From: Thermohalobaculum sp039805905
GTDB taxonomy: Bacteria > Pseudomonadota > Alphaproteobacteria > Rhodobacterales > Rhodobacteraceae
Assembly: GCA_039805905.1 (NCBI GenBank)
Contig: JBDIVM010000006.1
Location: 124,001 to 188,000, forward strand
Direction: 5' to 3'
Length of the DNA stretch: 64,000 bases
Both the position numbers and the translations under genes were made by a program. Shown one piece after another: positions 27,834 to 37,325 of this stretch. The notes below the pieces were generated by a model. It was not told the origin of the DNA. It was given only the letters and a program-made list of their open reading frames with translations, and ran no database searches. How positions within the stretch are numbered: position 1 is the stretch's first letter; every line of letters starts with the position of its first letter.

Positions 27834-28454
27834 ATGGAGACCGGCGAGATGACGGGCGGCTTCCGGCTGCTGCGCGGCTATCTCGGCCGCTCCGCGCAGG
27901 AGGCAATGGTCGCGGCACTGCGCGCCGTGATCGCCGAGGCGCCGCTGGTGACCCCGGTGACACCCTGGGGCAAGCCGATGTCGGTGCGGATGACATCGGC
28001 CGGGCGGCTCGGCTGGGTGATCGCGCGCGGCCGCTACGGCTATGCGGCCCTTCACCCGGACACCGGGCGGCCCTGGCCGGCGATCCCCGGCGCGGTGCTG
28101 GCGGCGTGGCGGGCGGTGTCCGGCTGGGAGGGCGATCCGGACTGCTGTCTGATCAACTGGTATGGCGCGGGCGCCCGCATGGGCCTCCACAGGGATGCGG
28201 ACGAGGGCGAGGCCGGTTTCGCCGCGCCGGTCGTTTCGATCTCGCTCGGAGACCCCGCGCGCTTCCGCATGGGTGGCAGCGTCCGCAGCGACCCGACGAC
28301 CAGCACGGTGCTTCGTTCCGGCGACGTGGTGGTCATGGGCGGTTCCGCACGGCTCGCCTATCACGGCATCGACCGGGTGCTGTTCGGCCAAGGCGACCTG
28401 CTGCCGGGCGGCGGGCGCATCAACGTCACGCTGCGGGTGGTGCGAAGCGCCTGA
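27834..28454 (+). CDS. alkB: AlkB-family DNA/RNA dealkylation dioxygenase
   Basis: A 206-residue Fe(II)/2-oxoglutarate dioxygenase that reverses N-alkyl base damage. Iron ligands are visible as H119 and D121 in GLHRDADE and H177 in YHGIDR; 2-oxoglutarate-binding arginines are R195 and R201 in RINVTLR. The NWYGAGARMG segment is typical of bacterial AlkB. The start at 27834 has GGAAGGGGG upstream. It is divergent from the lipoprotein gene. No adaptive-response regulator (ada) is nearby. Confidence 0.9.
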   Translation: METGEMTGGFRLLRGYLGRSAQEAMVAALRAVIAEAPLVTPVTPWGKPMSVRMTSAGRLGWVIARGRYGYAALHPDTGRPWPAIPGAVLAAWRAVSGWEGDPDCCLINWYGAGARMGLHRDADEGEAGFAAPVVSISLGDPARFRMGGSVRSDPTTSTVLRSGDVVVMGGSARLAYHGIDRVLFGQGDLLPGGGRINVTLRVVRSA

Positions 28455-28492
28455 AACGGTATAGTATCGCCGCGTACCCTGTGGAGCCTCGG

Positions 28493-28882
28493 ATGCAGCT
28501 TGTTGCGGTGATGCTGGCGGCGGCGGCCGGTTTCGGCAGCGGCGCCTTCTGGTATATGATCAACGGCGGCCGGTGGATGGCGGCGGTCGGTCTGACCGCG
28601 GCGGAGGCGAAGGCACAACCTTCGCCGCTGCCCTTCTTCATCGGCTTTCTGGCAAGCCTCCTGACCGCCGGTCTGATGCGCCACATCTTTGCGAGCGCAG
28701 GCGTCACCGGCATCGGCGGCGGGCTGATCGGGGGATTCGGGGTGGGACTGTTCTTCGTCGCGCCCTGGATTCTGACCAATTACGCCTTTGCGCGCCGCCC
28801 GGTTGCGCTCTGGTGGATCGACGCCGGGCATGTGGTGCTGGCCTGCTCCGCCATCGGCCTGGTGCTCGGGCTGTTTCTCTGA
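28493..28882 (+). CDS. DUF1761 family membrane protein
   Basis: A 129-residue protein with four hydrophobic segments (about 2-22, 46-62, 78-96 and 108-128). The opening GFGSGAFWYMINGGRWM matches the DUF1761 signature, in which a W-x2-N/F-G-x2-W motif follows the first helix. The family has no established function. The ATG at 28493 is the only start giving a complete first helix. It follows alkB by 38 bases and may be co-transcribed with it. Confidence 0.76.
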   Translation: MQLVAVMLAAAAGFGSGAFWYMINGGRWMAAVGLTAAEAKAQPSPLPFFIGFLASLLTAGLMRHIFASAGVTGIGGGLIGGFGVGLFFVAPWILTNYAFARRPVALWWIDAGHVVLACSAIGLVLGLFL

Positions 28883-28895
28883 CCATCGGCGCCCC

Positions 28896-29501
28896 TCAAT
28901 AGAGCGCCTTCTGGTAACGCGCGATCGTCGCCTCGTCGCTCTCCGCCGGGCCGTCGATCCCGGCATGATCGCGGATCATCTCGCCCATCGGCGAGACCGG
29001 GCGCGTCGCCGGCCAAGCTTCCGGCTGCCACAGCCGCGAGCGCAGGAAGGCCTTGGCGCAGTGCAGGAACACCTCTGCGACCGCGACGCGGATCACGGTC
29101 AGCGGCAACCGGTCCCGGTGGGCGCAGGGCGCGAGCAGCGCGGGCTCGTCATGGATCGTCGCGGTGCCGTTGATCCGCAAGGTCTCGCGAACCGTCGGGA
29201 TCAGGAAGATCAGACCGATGCCGGGATTGACGAGCAGGTTCCGCATGCCGTCTATCCGCGCGTTGCCGGGCCAGTCCGGGATCAGCAGATGCGTGTCGTC
29301 CTCGACCACGACGAAGCCCGGCCGGTCGCCCTTCGGCGACACATCGAGCCGCGAGCCGTGGCCGGTCGCCATCAGCAGGAAGGGGCTCGCCGCGATGAAG
29401 GCGCGGCAGTGATGGTCGAGCCGGTCGATCTGCTTTGCCGCCGCGCGGGGCGACGGCGCGCCGTAGATCTCGCGCAGCCTGGATTCCGTGGCGACCGGCA
29501 T
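28896..29501 (-). CDS. Pyridoxamine 5'-phosphate oxidase family protein (MSMEG_1061-like)
   Basis: A 201-residue FMN-binding split-barrel protein. The central part (ATGHGSRLDVSPKGDRPGFV) is characteristic of the MSMEG_1061-type PPOX subfamily, whose members bind FMN or F420 and reduce small molecules. Length fits (about 200). The true substrate is unknown. It lies 33 bases upstream of the convergently read grpE end on the same strand, so it may be the tail gene of the hrcA-grpE operon. Confidence 0.82.
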   Translation of the reverse strand: MPVATESRLREIYGAPSPRAAAKQIDRLDHHCRAFIAASPFLLMATGHGSRLDVSPKGDRPGFVVVEDDTHLLIPDWPGNARIDGMRNLLVNPGIGLIFLIPTVRETLRINGTATIHDEPALLAPCAHRDRLPLTVIRVAVAEVFLHCAKAFLRSRLWQPEAWPATRPVSPMGEMIRDHAGIDGPAESDEATIARYQKALY

Positions 29502-29534
29502 GGATCCCTCCTCCCCCTCGCCCTCGTGGCGGAT

Positions 29535-30209
29535 CTATTCCTTTGCGGCGGTCTCCGAAGGCGCGTCGACGCCGGCCGGCGCCTGCGGAGCGGCGCGGGC
29601 GATCCCGACCAGGGCGGGGCGCAGCAGCCTGCCCGCGATGGTGAAGCCCGCCTGCAGCACCTCGATCACCGTGCCCGGCACCGCCCCTGGGACCGGGGCC
29701 TCGAACATCGCCTGGTGCAGATTGGGATCGAACTTCTCGCCCGTGTCCGGGCTGACCTTCTCGATCTTGTGCTTGGCGAAGGCGTTCAGGAGCTCGCGCT
29801 GAGTCAGCTCGACCCCCTCGATGAAGCCCTGGGCCTGGGATCTCAGGGCCTCGTCCACATGGCCGAGCGCCCGGTCGAGATTGTCGCAGACCTGCAGGAG
29901 GTCGCGGGCGAGCCGGGTTCCGGCATAGGTCTCGGCGTCCTTGCGGTCGCGTTCGGCCCGGCGGCGCACGTTCTCGGCCTCGGCGAGCGCCCGGAGGAGC
30001 CGGTCCTTGAGTTCGGCATTCTCCGCGCTGAGCTGCGCCAGCCGCGCGGCATCGGCATCGGCGCCAGGGTCCGGCGTCCGTTGTTCCGGCGACGGCGCAG
30101 CCGTCCCGGCCGGCTCTGCGCTCGCCCCGGCCGGTTCGGGTTGCGCAAGGTCGGACGATGCGGAACCCGCCACATCCTCGCCGGGCTTCGGCGCGTTCTC
30201 GTCTGCCAT
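29535..30209 (-). CDS. grpE: Nucleotide exchange factor GrpE
   Basis: A 224-residue co-chaperone that releases ADP from DnaK. An acidic, disordered N-terminal part (1-55) leads to a long coiled coil (about 55-120) with LLRALAEAENVRRRAERD. The C-terminal beta domain has the conserved HQAMFE and GTVIEVLQAGF stretches. The start overlaps the hrcA stop by one base (TGATG), so the pair is coupled. Confidence 0.95.
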   Translation of the reverse strand: MADENAPKPGEDVAGSASSDLAQPEPAGASAEPAGTAAPSPEQRTPDPGADADAARLAQLSAENAELKDRLLRALAEAENVRRRAERDRKDAETYAGTRLARDLLQVCDNLDRALGHVDEALRSQAQGFIEGVELTQRELLNAFAKHKIEKVSPDTGEKFDPNLHQAMFEAPVPGAVPGTVIEVLQAGFTIAGRLLRPALVGIARAAPQAPAGVDAPSETAAKE

Positions 30210-31294
30210 CAGCTGCCTCTCAGTTCGCTGCCCTTGCCGGTCATCATGCTGCCGACCAGCCGGGCGGTGTAGTCCACGATCGGAACGATCCGGCCGTAGT
30301 TCAGCCGGGTCGGGCCGATCACCCCGATCGCGCCGATCACGCGCCGCTTCGAATCCGTATAGGGCGAGATAACGAGGGACGAGCCGGAAAGCGAGAACAG
30401 CTTGTTCTCCGAGCCTATGAACACGCGCACGCCATCCGCCCCCTCGGCGAGATCGAGCAGCTGCGCGATATCGCGCATCGATTCGAGGTCGTCGAAAAGC
30501 CGGCGCATGCGCTCGACCTCCTCGGCGCCCTGAAGCGGCTCGAGCAGATTGGCTCGGCCGCGCACGATCAGCCGCTCCGGGGGACCGGCGACGCCTTCGG
30601 ACCAGAGCGCCGCGCCGCGCTCCACCAGCGCGGCGGCCAGCGCGTCCAGCTCGGTGCGCGCCGCCTCGATGCGCTGCGAGATCACCGCCTGGGCTTCGGT
30701 GATCGTCCGTCCAAGAAGATGGGCATTGAGGAAGTTCGCCGCCTCGCGCATCGACGAGGGGGTCAGTCCGCGCGGCGGCTCGAAGACCCGGTTCTCGACG
30801 GTGCCGTCCTCGGTCACCAGCACGGCCAGCGCGCGATCCTGCCCGAGCGAGATGAACTCCACATGCCGGATCGGTGCGTCCTTCTTGGGTGCGAAGACCA
30901 GGCTTGCGCAATGCGACAGGCCCGAGAGCAGGGAGCCGGCCTCGTCGAGCAGCGCGCCGAAATCGTCGTCCCTGCCGACCAGCGACCGCTCGATCTGGTC
31001 ACGCTCATCCTGCGAGATCATGCCGATCTCGAGCACCCCGTCGACGAAGAGCCGCAGCCCGAGCTGGGTTGGCACCCGCCCCGCGGAGACATGCGGGCTG
31101 CCGAGCAGGCCCAGCTCCTCCATGTCCTGCATCACGTTGCGGATCGTGGCCGGCGAGAGGTTCATCGCCACCGCGCGCGACAGCGTGCGCGAGCCGACCG
31201 GCTCGCCGGTGGCAAGGTAGGTCTCCACGAGCCGCCGGAAGATCTCGCGGCTGCGCTCGTTCAGGTCATCGAGGCTCGGCGCTGGCACTGCCAT
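30209..31294 (-). CDS. hrcA: Heat-inducible transcription repressor HrcA
   Basis: A 361-residue repressor that binds CIRCE elements, typically upstream of groESL. An N-terminal winged helix (about 10-95, with LSRAVAMNLSPATIRNVM) is followed by the GAF-like and dimerisation domains and a C-terminal GAIGVIGPTRLNYGRI motif. It is coupled to grpE. I found no CIRCE copy in its own upstream region or before dnaK, so its targets are probably elsewhere. Confidence 0.95.
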   Translation of the reverse strand: MAVPAPSLDDLNERSREIFRRLVETYLATGEPVGSRTLSRAVAMNLSPATIRNVMQDMEELGLLGSPHVSAGRVPTQLGLRLFVDGVLEIGMISQDERDQIERSLVGRDDDFGALLDEAGSLLSGLSHCASLVFAPKKDAPIRHVEFISLGQDRALAVLVTEDGTVENRVFEPPRGLTPSSMREAANFLNAHLLGRTITEAQAVISQRIEAARTELDALAAALVERGAALWSEGVAGPPERLIVRGRANLLEPLQGAEEVERMRRLFDDLESMRDIAQLLDLAEGADGVRVFIGSENKLFSLSGSSLVISPYTDSKRRVIGAIGVIGPTRLNYGRIVPIVDYTARLVGSMMTGKGSELRGS

Positions 31295-31481
31295 GACCCG
31301 ATCCTTTACCCGGCTATCGCTGTCCCATGCCCGATTGTCACGCGCTACACCTAATTATCCCGGTTGCCCCGGTCAATTCTGCGGCATCGCCCGGTGCAGC
31401 GCTGGACGGACCGGGCGATGGCCGCTAAACACACCCGGGCCATTGAAACCGCTGCGAGCTTGCCGAAACACGGAGATTACC

Positions 31482-32192
31482 ATGCGCCCTTCGGGCCGCC
31501 GCGTCGACGAGATGCGCCACGTCACCATCGAGACCCGGGTCAACCGCCACGCCGAAGGCTCGGCGCTGATCCGCTTCGGCGAGACCCATGTGCTCTGCAC
31601 GGCGTCGATCGACGAGAAGGCGCCGCCCTTCCTGCGCAATTCCGGGCTCGGCTGGGTCACCGCGGAATACGGGATGCTGCCGCGGGCCACGAATACCCGG
31701 ACCCGGCGCGAGGCGAAGAACGGCCAGTCCGGCCGCACCCAGGAGATCCAGCGCCTGATCGGCCGCGCGCTCCGGGCCGGGACCGACCGGGTGGTGATGG
31801 GCGAACGGCAGATCGTGATCGACTGCGACGTGCTGCAGGCCGACGGCGGCACGCGCACTGCGGCGATCACCGGCGGCTGGGTGGCGCTCTGGCTCGCAGC
31901 GGAGAAGCTGGTGGCGGCAAAGGAATGCATCGAGAACCCGATCAGCCAGCACATCGCCGCCGTGTCCTGCGGGGTGCATGGCGGGCAGGTGGTGCTCGAT
32001 CTCGACTATGCCGAGGACTCGGATGCCGGCACGGACGCGAACTTCGTGATGACCGGCACGGGCGGCATGGTCGAGGTGCAGGCCTCGGCGGAGGGCGCGA
32101 CCTTCTCCGAGCAGGAATTCCACGACATGCTGGCGCTGGCCCGCAAGGGCATCGCCGAGCTGGTCGCGGCGCAGAAGGCTGCGCTGGGGTGA
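31482..32192 (+). CDS. rph: Ribonuclease PH
   Basis: A 236-residue phosphorolytic exoribonuclease that trims tRNA 3' ends. It starts MRPSGRRVDEMRHV and has the full set of family motifs: ASIDEKAPPFL, GWVTAEYGMLPRAT, GRTQEIQRLIGRALR and the phosphate-site QADGGTRTAAI. It is divergent from hrcA and coupled by overlap to rdgB, the usual order in alphaproteobacteria. Confidence 0.96.
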   Translation: MRPSGRRVDEMRHVTIETRVNRHAEGSALIRFGETHVLCTASIDEKAPPFLRNSGLGWVTAEYGMLPRATNTRTRREAKNGQSGRTQEIQRLIGRALRAGTDRVVMGERQIVIDCDVLQADGGTRTAAITGGWVALWLAAEKLVAAKECIENPISQHIAAVSCGVHGGQVVLDLDYAEDSDAGTDANFVMTGTGGMVEVQASAEGATFSEQEFHDMLALARKGIAELVAAQKAALG

Positions 32193-32803
32193 CTCGGCGC
32201 TTCCGCGAGAGGAGGCTCGTCGTCGCCTCGCACAACGCGGGCAAGGTGCGTGAGATCGGCGAGCTGATCCGGCCCTACGGGGTCGAGGCCGTCTCCGCCG
32301 CCGCACTCGGGCTTGCCGAGCCGGATGAGACCGAGACCAGTTTCGAGGGCAACGCCCGGCTGAAGGCCCATGCCGCAGCCTCGGCTGCCGGCCTGCCGGC
32401 GCTCGCCGACGACAGCGGCCTCGCCGTCGAGGCGCTGGGCGGCGCGCCCGGCATCCACTCGGCGCGCTGGGCCGAGACGCCCGCAGGCCGCGATTTCGGC
32501 CACGCGATGAACAGGGTCCGGGAGCGCCTCGAAGCGCTCCGCGCGCCCACGCCCTGGCGTGCCGCGTTCATCTGCGCCTTGACGCTGGCATGGCCGGACG
32601 GGCATGACGAGATGTTCCTCGGGCGCTGTGCGGGGCATCTCGTCTGGCCGCCGCGGGGCGACAAGGGTTTCGGCTACGACCCCATGTTTGTGGCCGACGG
32701 GCATCTGATGACATTCGGCGAGATGGAACCTGCCGCAAAGCATGCGATCAGTCACCGGGCGGATGCCTTCCGCCAGCTCGCCGCCGCCTGCTTCGGAGCC
32801 TGA
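32189..32803 (+). CDS. rdgB: dITP/XTP pyrophosphatase (RdgB/HAM1 family)
   Basis: A 204-residue house-cleaning nucleotidase that hydrolyses non-canonical purine triphosphates. It shows ASHNAGKVREI near the start, ADDSGL, the substrate motif GDKGFGYDPMF and the C-terminal HRADAF. The start is a GTG at 32189 that overlaps the rph stop (GTGA); no ATG fits. The gene continues the rph operon. Confidence 0.93.
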   Translation: MTRRFRERRLVVASHNAGKVREIGELIRPYGVEAVSAAALGLAEPDETETSFEGNARLKAHAAASAAGLPALADDSGLAVEALGGAPGIHSARWAETPAGRDFGHAMNRVRERLEALRAPTPWRAAFICALTLAWPDGHDEMFLGRCAGHLVWPPRGDKGFGYDPMFVADGHLMTFGEMEPAAKHAISHRADAFRQLAAACFGA

Positions 32804-32806
32804 GCG

Positions 32807-32974
32807 ATGGACAAGCCCGATCGGAACGCCTTCGCGCGCCGGAATGCGAACTGGCTGATTCCGGCTTTCGGCGCCGTCCTGCTGGTCGGCATTCTCGTCC
32901 AGAACCTCTTCGCCTTGGCCGGCGGCGCAGGCGGGCTCGCCTGGGTCGCCTGGGGGGTCTGGAAGACGCGATGA
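32807..32974 (+). CDS. 55-residue predicted membrane protein
   Basis: A short ORF between rdgB and hemW. The protein opens with a charged MDKPDRNAFARRNANW stretch, then has a helix at about residues 17-38 (LIPAFGAVLLVGILVQNLF), a glycine-rich loop and a second hydrophobic run WVAWGVW. The start lies three bases after the rdgB stop, and its end overlaps the hemW start (ATGA). This tight packing argues that it is real. I do not recognise a family; it could aid membrane placement of a neighbour. Confidence 0.6.
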   Translation: MDKPDRNAFARRNANWLIPAFGAVLLVGILVQNLFALAGGAGGLAWVAWGVWKTR

Positions 32975-34140
32975 GCGCCGGTCCCCTGGCGGACTGGCGG
33001 GCGGGCGGTTTCGGCCTCTATGTGCACTGGCCGTTCTGCCTCGCCAAATGTCCCTATTGCGACTTCAATTCCCATGTCGCGCGCAGCGTCGACCATGCCG
33101 CCTGGCGCCAGGCCCTGGTCGCAGAGATGCGCCACATGCGGACGCTCACCGGGCCGCGCCGGCTCGACACGGTCTTCTTCGGCGGCGGCACGCCGAGCCT
33201 GATGGAGCCCGCGACCGTCGGCGCCCTGATCGGCGAGGCGGCGCGGCTCTGGGACATTGCGCCTGAAACCGAGATCACGCTCGAGGCCAACCCGACCAGC
33301 ACCGAGGCGGCGAAGTTCCGCGCCTATGCGGCTGCCGGCGTCAACCGGCTGTCGCTCGGGGTGCAGGCGCTGAGCGACGCCGATCTCCGCGCGCTCGGCC
33401 GGAAGCACACCGCCGCCGAAGCGACGGCGGCGTTCGACGTGGCGCGCGCGGCCTTCCCGCGGGTGAGCTTCGACCTCATCTATGCCCGCATGGGGCAGGC
33501 CGTGGCCGACTGGGAGCGCGAGCTATCCGAGGCACTGACGATGGCCGTGGACCACCTTTCGCTCTATCAGCTCACCATCGAGCCGGGCACCCGCTTCGGC
33601 GAGCTGTATGATCTCGGCAGACTGAAGGTTCCCGCCGACGAGGTGGCGGCGGAGATGTACGGGCTGACCCAGGCGATGACCGAGACTGCCGGCCTGCCGG
33701 CCTATGAGATCTCGAACCATGCCCGGCCGGGAGCCTCGAGCCGGCACAACCTCGTCTATTGGCGTTATGGCGACTATGCCGGCATCGGCCCTGGCGCGCA
33801 CGGCCGGCTGACCGGCGCCGATGACGTGCGGGTCGCCACGGTGACCGCCCGCGACCCCTCCCGCTGGCTGCGGGCCGCCGGCGAGGCGGGGCACGCCATC
33901 GTCGAGCAGGCGGCCATCGCGCCGCCCGACCAGGCGACCGAGTACATGCTGATGGCACTCCGGCTTTCGGAGGGGGCCGATCCGGCACGGTACCACCGGC
34001 TCGCCGGCGCACCGCTGGCGGAGGAGCGGATCGCGGCGCTGGAGGCCGGGGGGCTGCTGGTCCGGCAGCAGGGCAGACTGGCGGCGACGCCCGCGGGCCG
34101 GATCGTCCTCAACCGCGTGCTTGCCGAGCTGCTGGAATGA
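32971..34140 (+). CDS. hemW: Radical SAM protein HemW (coproporphyrinogen III oxidase-like)
   Basis: A 389-residue radical SAM protein. The cluster-binding motif is CLAKCPYC with C23, C27 and C30, followed by the HemW-type F. GGGTPS (SAM-binding) and the C-terminal HemW domain, including SSRHNLVYWRYGDYAG, are present. It lacks the extra N-terminal residues of true HemN, and HemW is thought to act as a haem chaperone rather than an oxidase. It overlaps the small membrane ORF before it and the ybaN-like gene after it. Confidence 0.92.
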   Translation: MSAGPLADWRAGGFGLYVHWPFCLAKCPYCDFNSHVARSVDHAAWRQALVAEMRHMRTLTGPRRLDTVFFGGGTPSLMEPATVGALIGEAARLWDIAPETEITLEANPTSTEAAKFRAYAAAGVNRLSLGVQALSDADLRALGRKHTAAEATAAFDVARAAFPRVSFDLIYARMGQAVADWERELSEALTMAVDHLSLYQLTIEPGTRFGELYDLGRLKVPADEVAAEMYGLTQAMTETAGLPAYEISNHARPGASSRHNLVYWRYGDYAGIGPGAHGRLTGADDVRVATVTARDPSRWLRAAGEAGHAIVEQAAIAPPDQATEYMLMALRLSEGADPARYHRLAGAPLAEERIAALEAGGLLVRQQGRLAATPAGRIVLNRVLAELLE

Positions 34141-34502
34141 CGCGGCTCTTCTGGAACGCCTGCGGGCTGGTCCTCGTCGCGGTCGGGATCGTCGGCGCCT
34201 TCGTGCCGCTGCTGCCGACCGTGGTGTTCATGCTGCTGGCCGCCTTCTGCTTCGCCCGCGGCTCGCGGCGGCTGCATGACTGGCTCCTGAACCACCGCCG
34301 CTTCGGACCACCGATCCGCGACTGGCACGAGAACGGCGCCATCCGCCGCCCGGCCAAGCGCATGGCGATGGCTGCGATCGCGCTCAGCTTCGCGCTTTCG
34401 GCCGGGATCGGCGTCAGGCCCTGGGTGCTGGGCCTGCAGGCGCTGGCGCTGGGCGCGGTCAGCATCTTCATCCTGACCCGGCCGGAGGGGCCGCGGGCCT
34501 GA
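34137..34502 (+). CDS. DUF454 (YbaN-like) inner-membrane protein
   Basis: A 121-residue protein with about four hydrophobic segments. The pattern GIVGAFVPLLPTVVFMLLAAFCFARGS, followed by HDWLLNH and the basic GAI..PAKR region, is the DUF454/YbaN signature. Function is unknown. It overlaps the hemW stop (ATGA) and ends the operon; mutS follows convergently after 27 bases. Confidence 0.86.
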   Translation: MTRLFWNACGLVLVAVGIVGAFVPLLPTVVFMLLAAFCFARGSRRLHDWLLNHRRFGPPIRDWHENGAIRRPAKRMAMAAIALSFALSAGIGVRPWVLGLQALALGAVSIFILTRPEGPRA

Positions 34503-34529
34503 ATCCCGCCCCGCCGCCGCCACCCTACG

Positions 34530-37178
34530 TCATTCCTCCGGCAGCATCCCCCGGAGCTCATAGATCAGCTCCAGCGCCTCGCGCGGGGTCAAGTGATCCG
34601 GGATCACCTCCCTCAGCCGCGCCTCGGCGGCTGAATTCCTCGCCGGAGCTGCGGATTGCGTCACCCGCGCCTGGAACAGCGGCAACCCGTCGGTCAGCGC
34701 GGCGGCGCCGCCGCGCTCGCTCGCCTCGAGCCGCTCCAGCACCTCGCGGGCCCGCGCGATCACGCTCGCGGGCAGGCCGGCGAGCCGGGCCACCTGCACC
34801 CCGTAGGACCGGTCGGCCGCCCCGGGGCGCACTTCGTGCAGGAAGATCACCTCGCCCTCCCATTCGCGCACGGCGACGGTTGCGCAATGGAGGTTCGAGA
34901 GCCGCCCGGCGAGCGCGGTCAGCTCGTGGTAATGGGTCGCGAACAGGCCCCGGCAGCGGTTGACCTCGTGCAGGTGCTCGAGGGTGGCCCAGGCGATCGA
35001 GAGTCCGTCATAGGTTGCCGTGCCGCGCCCGATCTCGTCGAGGATCACCAGCGCTCCCGGCCCGGCCTGGTTCAGGATCGCCGCCGTCTCGACCATCTCG
35101 ACCATGAAGGTCGACCGGCCCCGCGCCAGATCGTCGGCTGCCCCGACCCGGCTGAACAGCTGGTCCACCACGCCCAACCGCGCGTGCTCGGCAGGCACGA
35201 AGCTGCCGGTCTGGGCGAGGATCGCGATCAGGGCGTTCTGGCGCAGGAAGGTCGACTTCCCGGCCATGTTCGGACCGGTCAGCAGCCAGACCGGCGCCGG
35301 GCCGTCGCCCGCCGCCGAGAGGTCGCAGTCGTTGGCGACGAAGCTTTCGCCCCGGCGCCTCAGCGCCTGCTCGACCACCGGATGCCGGCCCGCCTTGACC
35401 TCGAAGGCGCGGCCCGCCTCCAGCACGGGCCGGGTCCAGCGCTCCTCGACCGCCAGCACCGCGTTGGCCGCCGCCACGTCCAGCGCGGCGATGGCGCGGG
35501 CCGCGGCGCCGATCTCGGCCTGGCGTGCCAGCACGGCGTTGCGCAGTTCGCCGAATATCCGCTTCTCGATCTCCAGCGCCCGTGCGCCGGCATTGACGAT
35601 CCGGCTCTCGAGCTCGGAAAGCTGCACGGTGGTGAAGCGCACCGCCCCGGCCAGCGTCTGGCGATGGATGAAGCTGCCCGAGAGCGGCGGCGACAGCATC
35701 CGCTCCGCGTGGCGAGCGGTCGTCTCGATATAGTAGCCGAGCACATTGTTGTGCCGGATCTTCAGCGAGTCGATCCCGGTCTCGGCCGCATACTCCGCCT
35801 GCAGCGCCGCGATCACGCCCCGCCCCTCGTCGCGGAGCTTCCGCGCCTCGTCGAGCCCGGCGTCGTATCCCTCCGCGACGAAGCCGCCGTCCCGCGCCAG
35901 CAGCGGCGGCTCGGCCACCAGCGCCGCCTCCAGCAAGCCGACCGTCTCCCCGTGACCGCGCAGCGCCGTGGCCGCCTCGGCGATCAGCGCCGGCAGATCC
36001 GCCGCCTCCAGCTCCGCGGCCATCTCGCCCGCCTGCGCCAGCCCCGCCCCTATCGCGGCCAGATCGCGCGGCCCCGCCCGGTCGAGCGCCAGGCGCGCCA
36101 GCGCCCGCTCGACCTCCGGCACCCGGCGGAGCCGCTCGCGGAGCGCCCCGGCGAGCTTCCGGTCCCCGGAAAGCCGCTCGACTGCATCGAGCCGCGCGCC
36201 GATCTCCACCACCCCGGTCAGCGGGGCGGCGAGCCGCGTCTCGAGCAACCGCGCGCCGGCCCCGGTCAGGGTCCGGTCGATCGCGGTCAGGAGCGACCCC
36301 TCGCGCGCGCCCGAGAGCGAGCGCGCCAGCTCGAGGTTCCGCCGCGTCGCGGCGTCGATCCGCATCACGCCGCCCGCCGCCTCGCGCCGCGGCGGGCGCA
36401 TCAGCGGCAGCCGGCCCTTCTGGGTCAGCTCGATATAGTCAGCGAGCGCCCCCAGCGCCGCGAGCTCGGGCCGGGTGAAGCTGCCGAACGAGTCGAGCGC
36501 CGCCACCCGGTAGAGCGCCTTCAGCCGCGCCTCGGCGGCAGCCGAATCGAAGCTCGCGGCCCCGAGCGGCGTCGCCACCGCCCCGGCGTCCTCGATCTGC
36601 GCCATCAGCACGGGGTCCTCGAAGGCCGCGTCAAGCACCAGCACCTCGCGCGGGGCAATGCGCGCCAGCCCCGGCCCCAGCGCCGCCCGGCCGGTCTCGC
36701 TCACGCCCAGGTCGCCGGTCGAGACGTCGGCCCAGGCCAGCGCCCCCTCGCCCCTGACCTCGGCCCAGGCGGCGAGGAAGTTGTGCCGGCGCGCGTCGAG
36801 CAGCGTGTCCTCGGTCAGCGTGCCGGGGGTGACGAGGCGCACCACCTCGCGCTTCACCACCGCCTTCGCGCCGCGCTTCTTCGCCTCGGCAGGATCCTCC
36901 ATCTGCTCGCAGACCGCGACCCGGAAGCCCTTGCGGATCAGGGTCAGGAGGTAGCTCTCGGCAGCATGGACGGGGACGCCGCACATCTGGATGTCCTCGC
37001 CCAGATGCCTGCCGCGCTTCGTCAGGGCGATGTCGAGCGCCGCGGCCGCCTGCACCGCATCGTCGAAGAACAGTTCGTAGAAATCCCCCATGCGGTAGAA
37101 CAGCAGCGCGTCGGCGTGCGCCGCCTTGATCTTCAGGTATTGCGCCATCATCGGCGTGACGGCCGAAGAATCGTCCAT
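34530..37178 (-). CDS. mutS: DNA mismatch repair protein MutS
   Basis: An 882-residue mismatch-recognition ATPase, near the family norm. The mismatch-binding F-x-E appears as FYELF near residue 35. The central clamp and lever regions are followed by Walker A GPNMAGKST and Walker B LVILDEIGRGTAT, then THYHEL. The start at 37178 (MDDSSAVTPMM) fits family alignments; an upstream in-frame ATG at 37223 would add 15 residues. It is divergent from the GntR-type regulator of the oxalate cluster. Confidence 0.95.
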   Translation of the reverse strand: MDDSSAVTPMMAQYLKIKAAHADALLFYRMGDFYELFFDDAVQAAAALDIALTKRGRHLGEDIQMCGVPVHAAESYLLTLIRKGFRVAVCEQMEDPAEAKKRGAKAVVKREVVRLVTPGTLTEDTLLDARRHNFLAAWAEVRGEGALAWADVSTGDLGVSETGRAALGPGLARIAPREVLVLDAAFEDPVLMAQIEDAGAVATPLGAASFDSAAAEARLKALYRVAALDSFGSFTRPELAALGALADYIELTQKGRLPLMRPPRREAAGGVMRIDAATRRNLELARSLSGAREGSLLTAIDRTLTGAGARLLETRLAAPLTGVVEIGARLDAVERLSGDRKLAGALRERLRRVPEVERALARLALDRAGPRDLAAIGAGLAQAGEMAAELEAADLPALIAEAATALRGHGETVGLLEAALVAEPPLLARDGGFVAEGYDAGLDEARKLRDEGRGVIAALQAEYAAETGIDSLKIRHNNVLGYYIETTARHAERMLSPPLSGSFIHRQTLAGAVRFTTVQLSELESRIVNAGARALEIEKRIFGELRNAVLARQAEIGAAARAIAALDVAAANAVLAVEERWTRPVLEAGRAFEVKAGRHPVVEQALRRRGESFVANDCDLSAAGDGPAPVWLLTGPNMAGKSTFLRQNALIAILAQTGSFVPAEHARLGVVDQLFSRVGAADDLARGRSTFMVEMVETAAILNQAGPGALVILDEIGRGTATYDGLSIAWATLEHLHEVNRCRGLFATHYHELTALAGRLSNLHCATVAVREWEGEVIFLHEVRPGAADRSYGVQVARLAGLPASVIARAREVLERLEASERGGAAALTDGLPLFQARVTQSAAPARNSAAEARLREVIPDHLTPREALELIYELRGMLPEE

Positions 37179-37325
37179 GCCGGCCTTCCGGATATGTCGC
37201 TGCCGCGGCCGCCTCGATAGCACGGCCCATGGCCGGTGGGGAAATCCCGCGTGCCGGAAAGGAATGCGGCTGCCCGGCCCCGGAATCCCGGATAATCCGG
37301 TTGCGACTCTCTGGCGCTTGGTGCA

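Noticed and set aside
31295..31481. CIRCE element for HrcA in the hrcA-rph gap
   Set aside because: No TTAGCACTC-N9-GAGTGCTAA-like sequence is present here or before dnaK.
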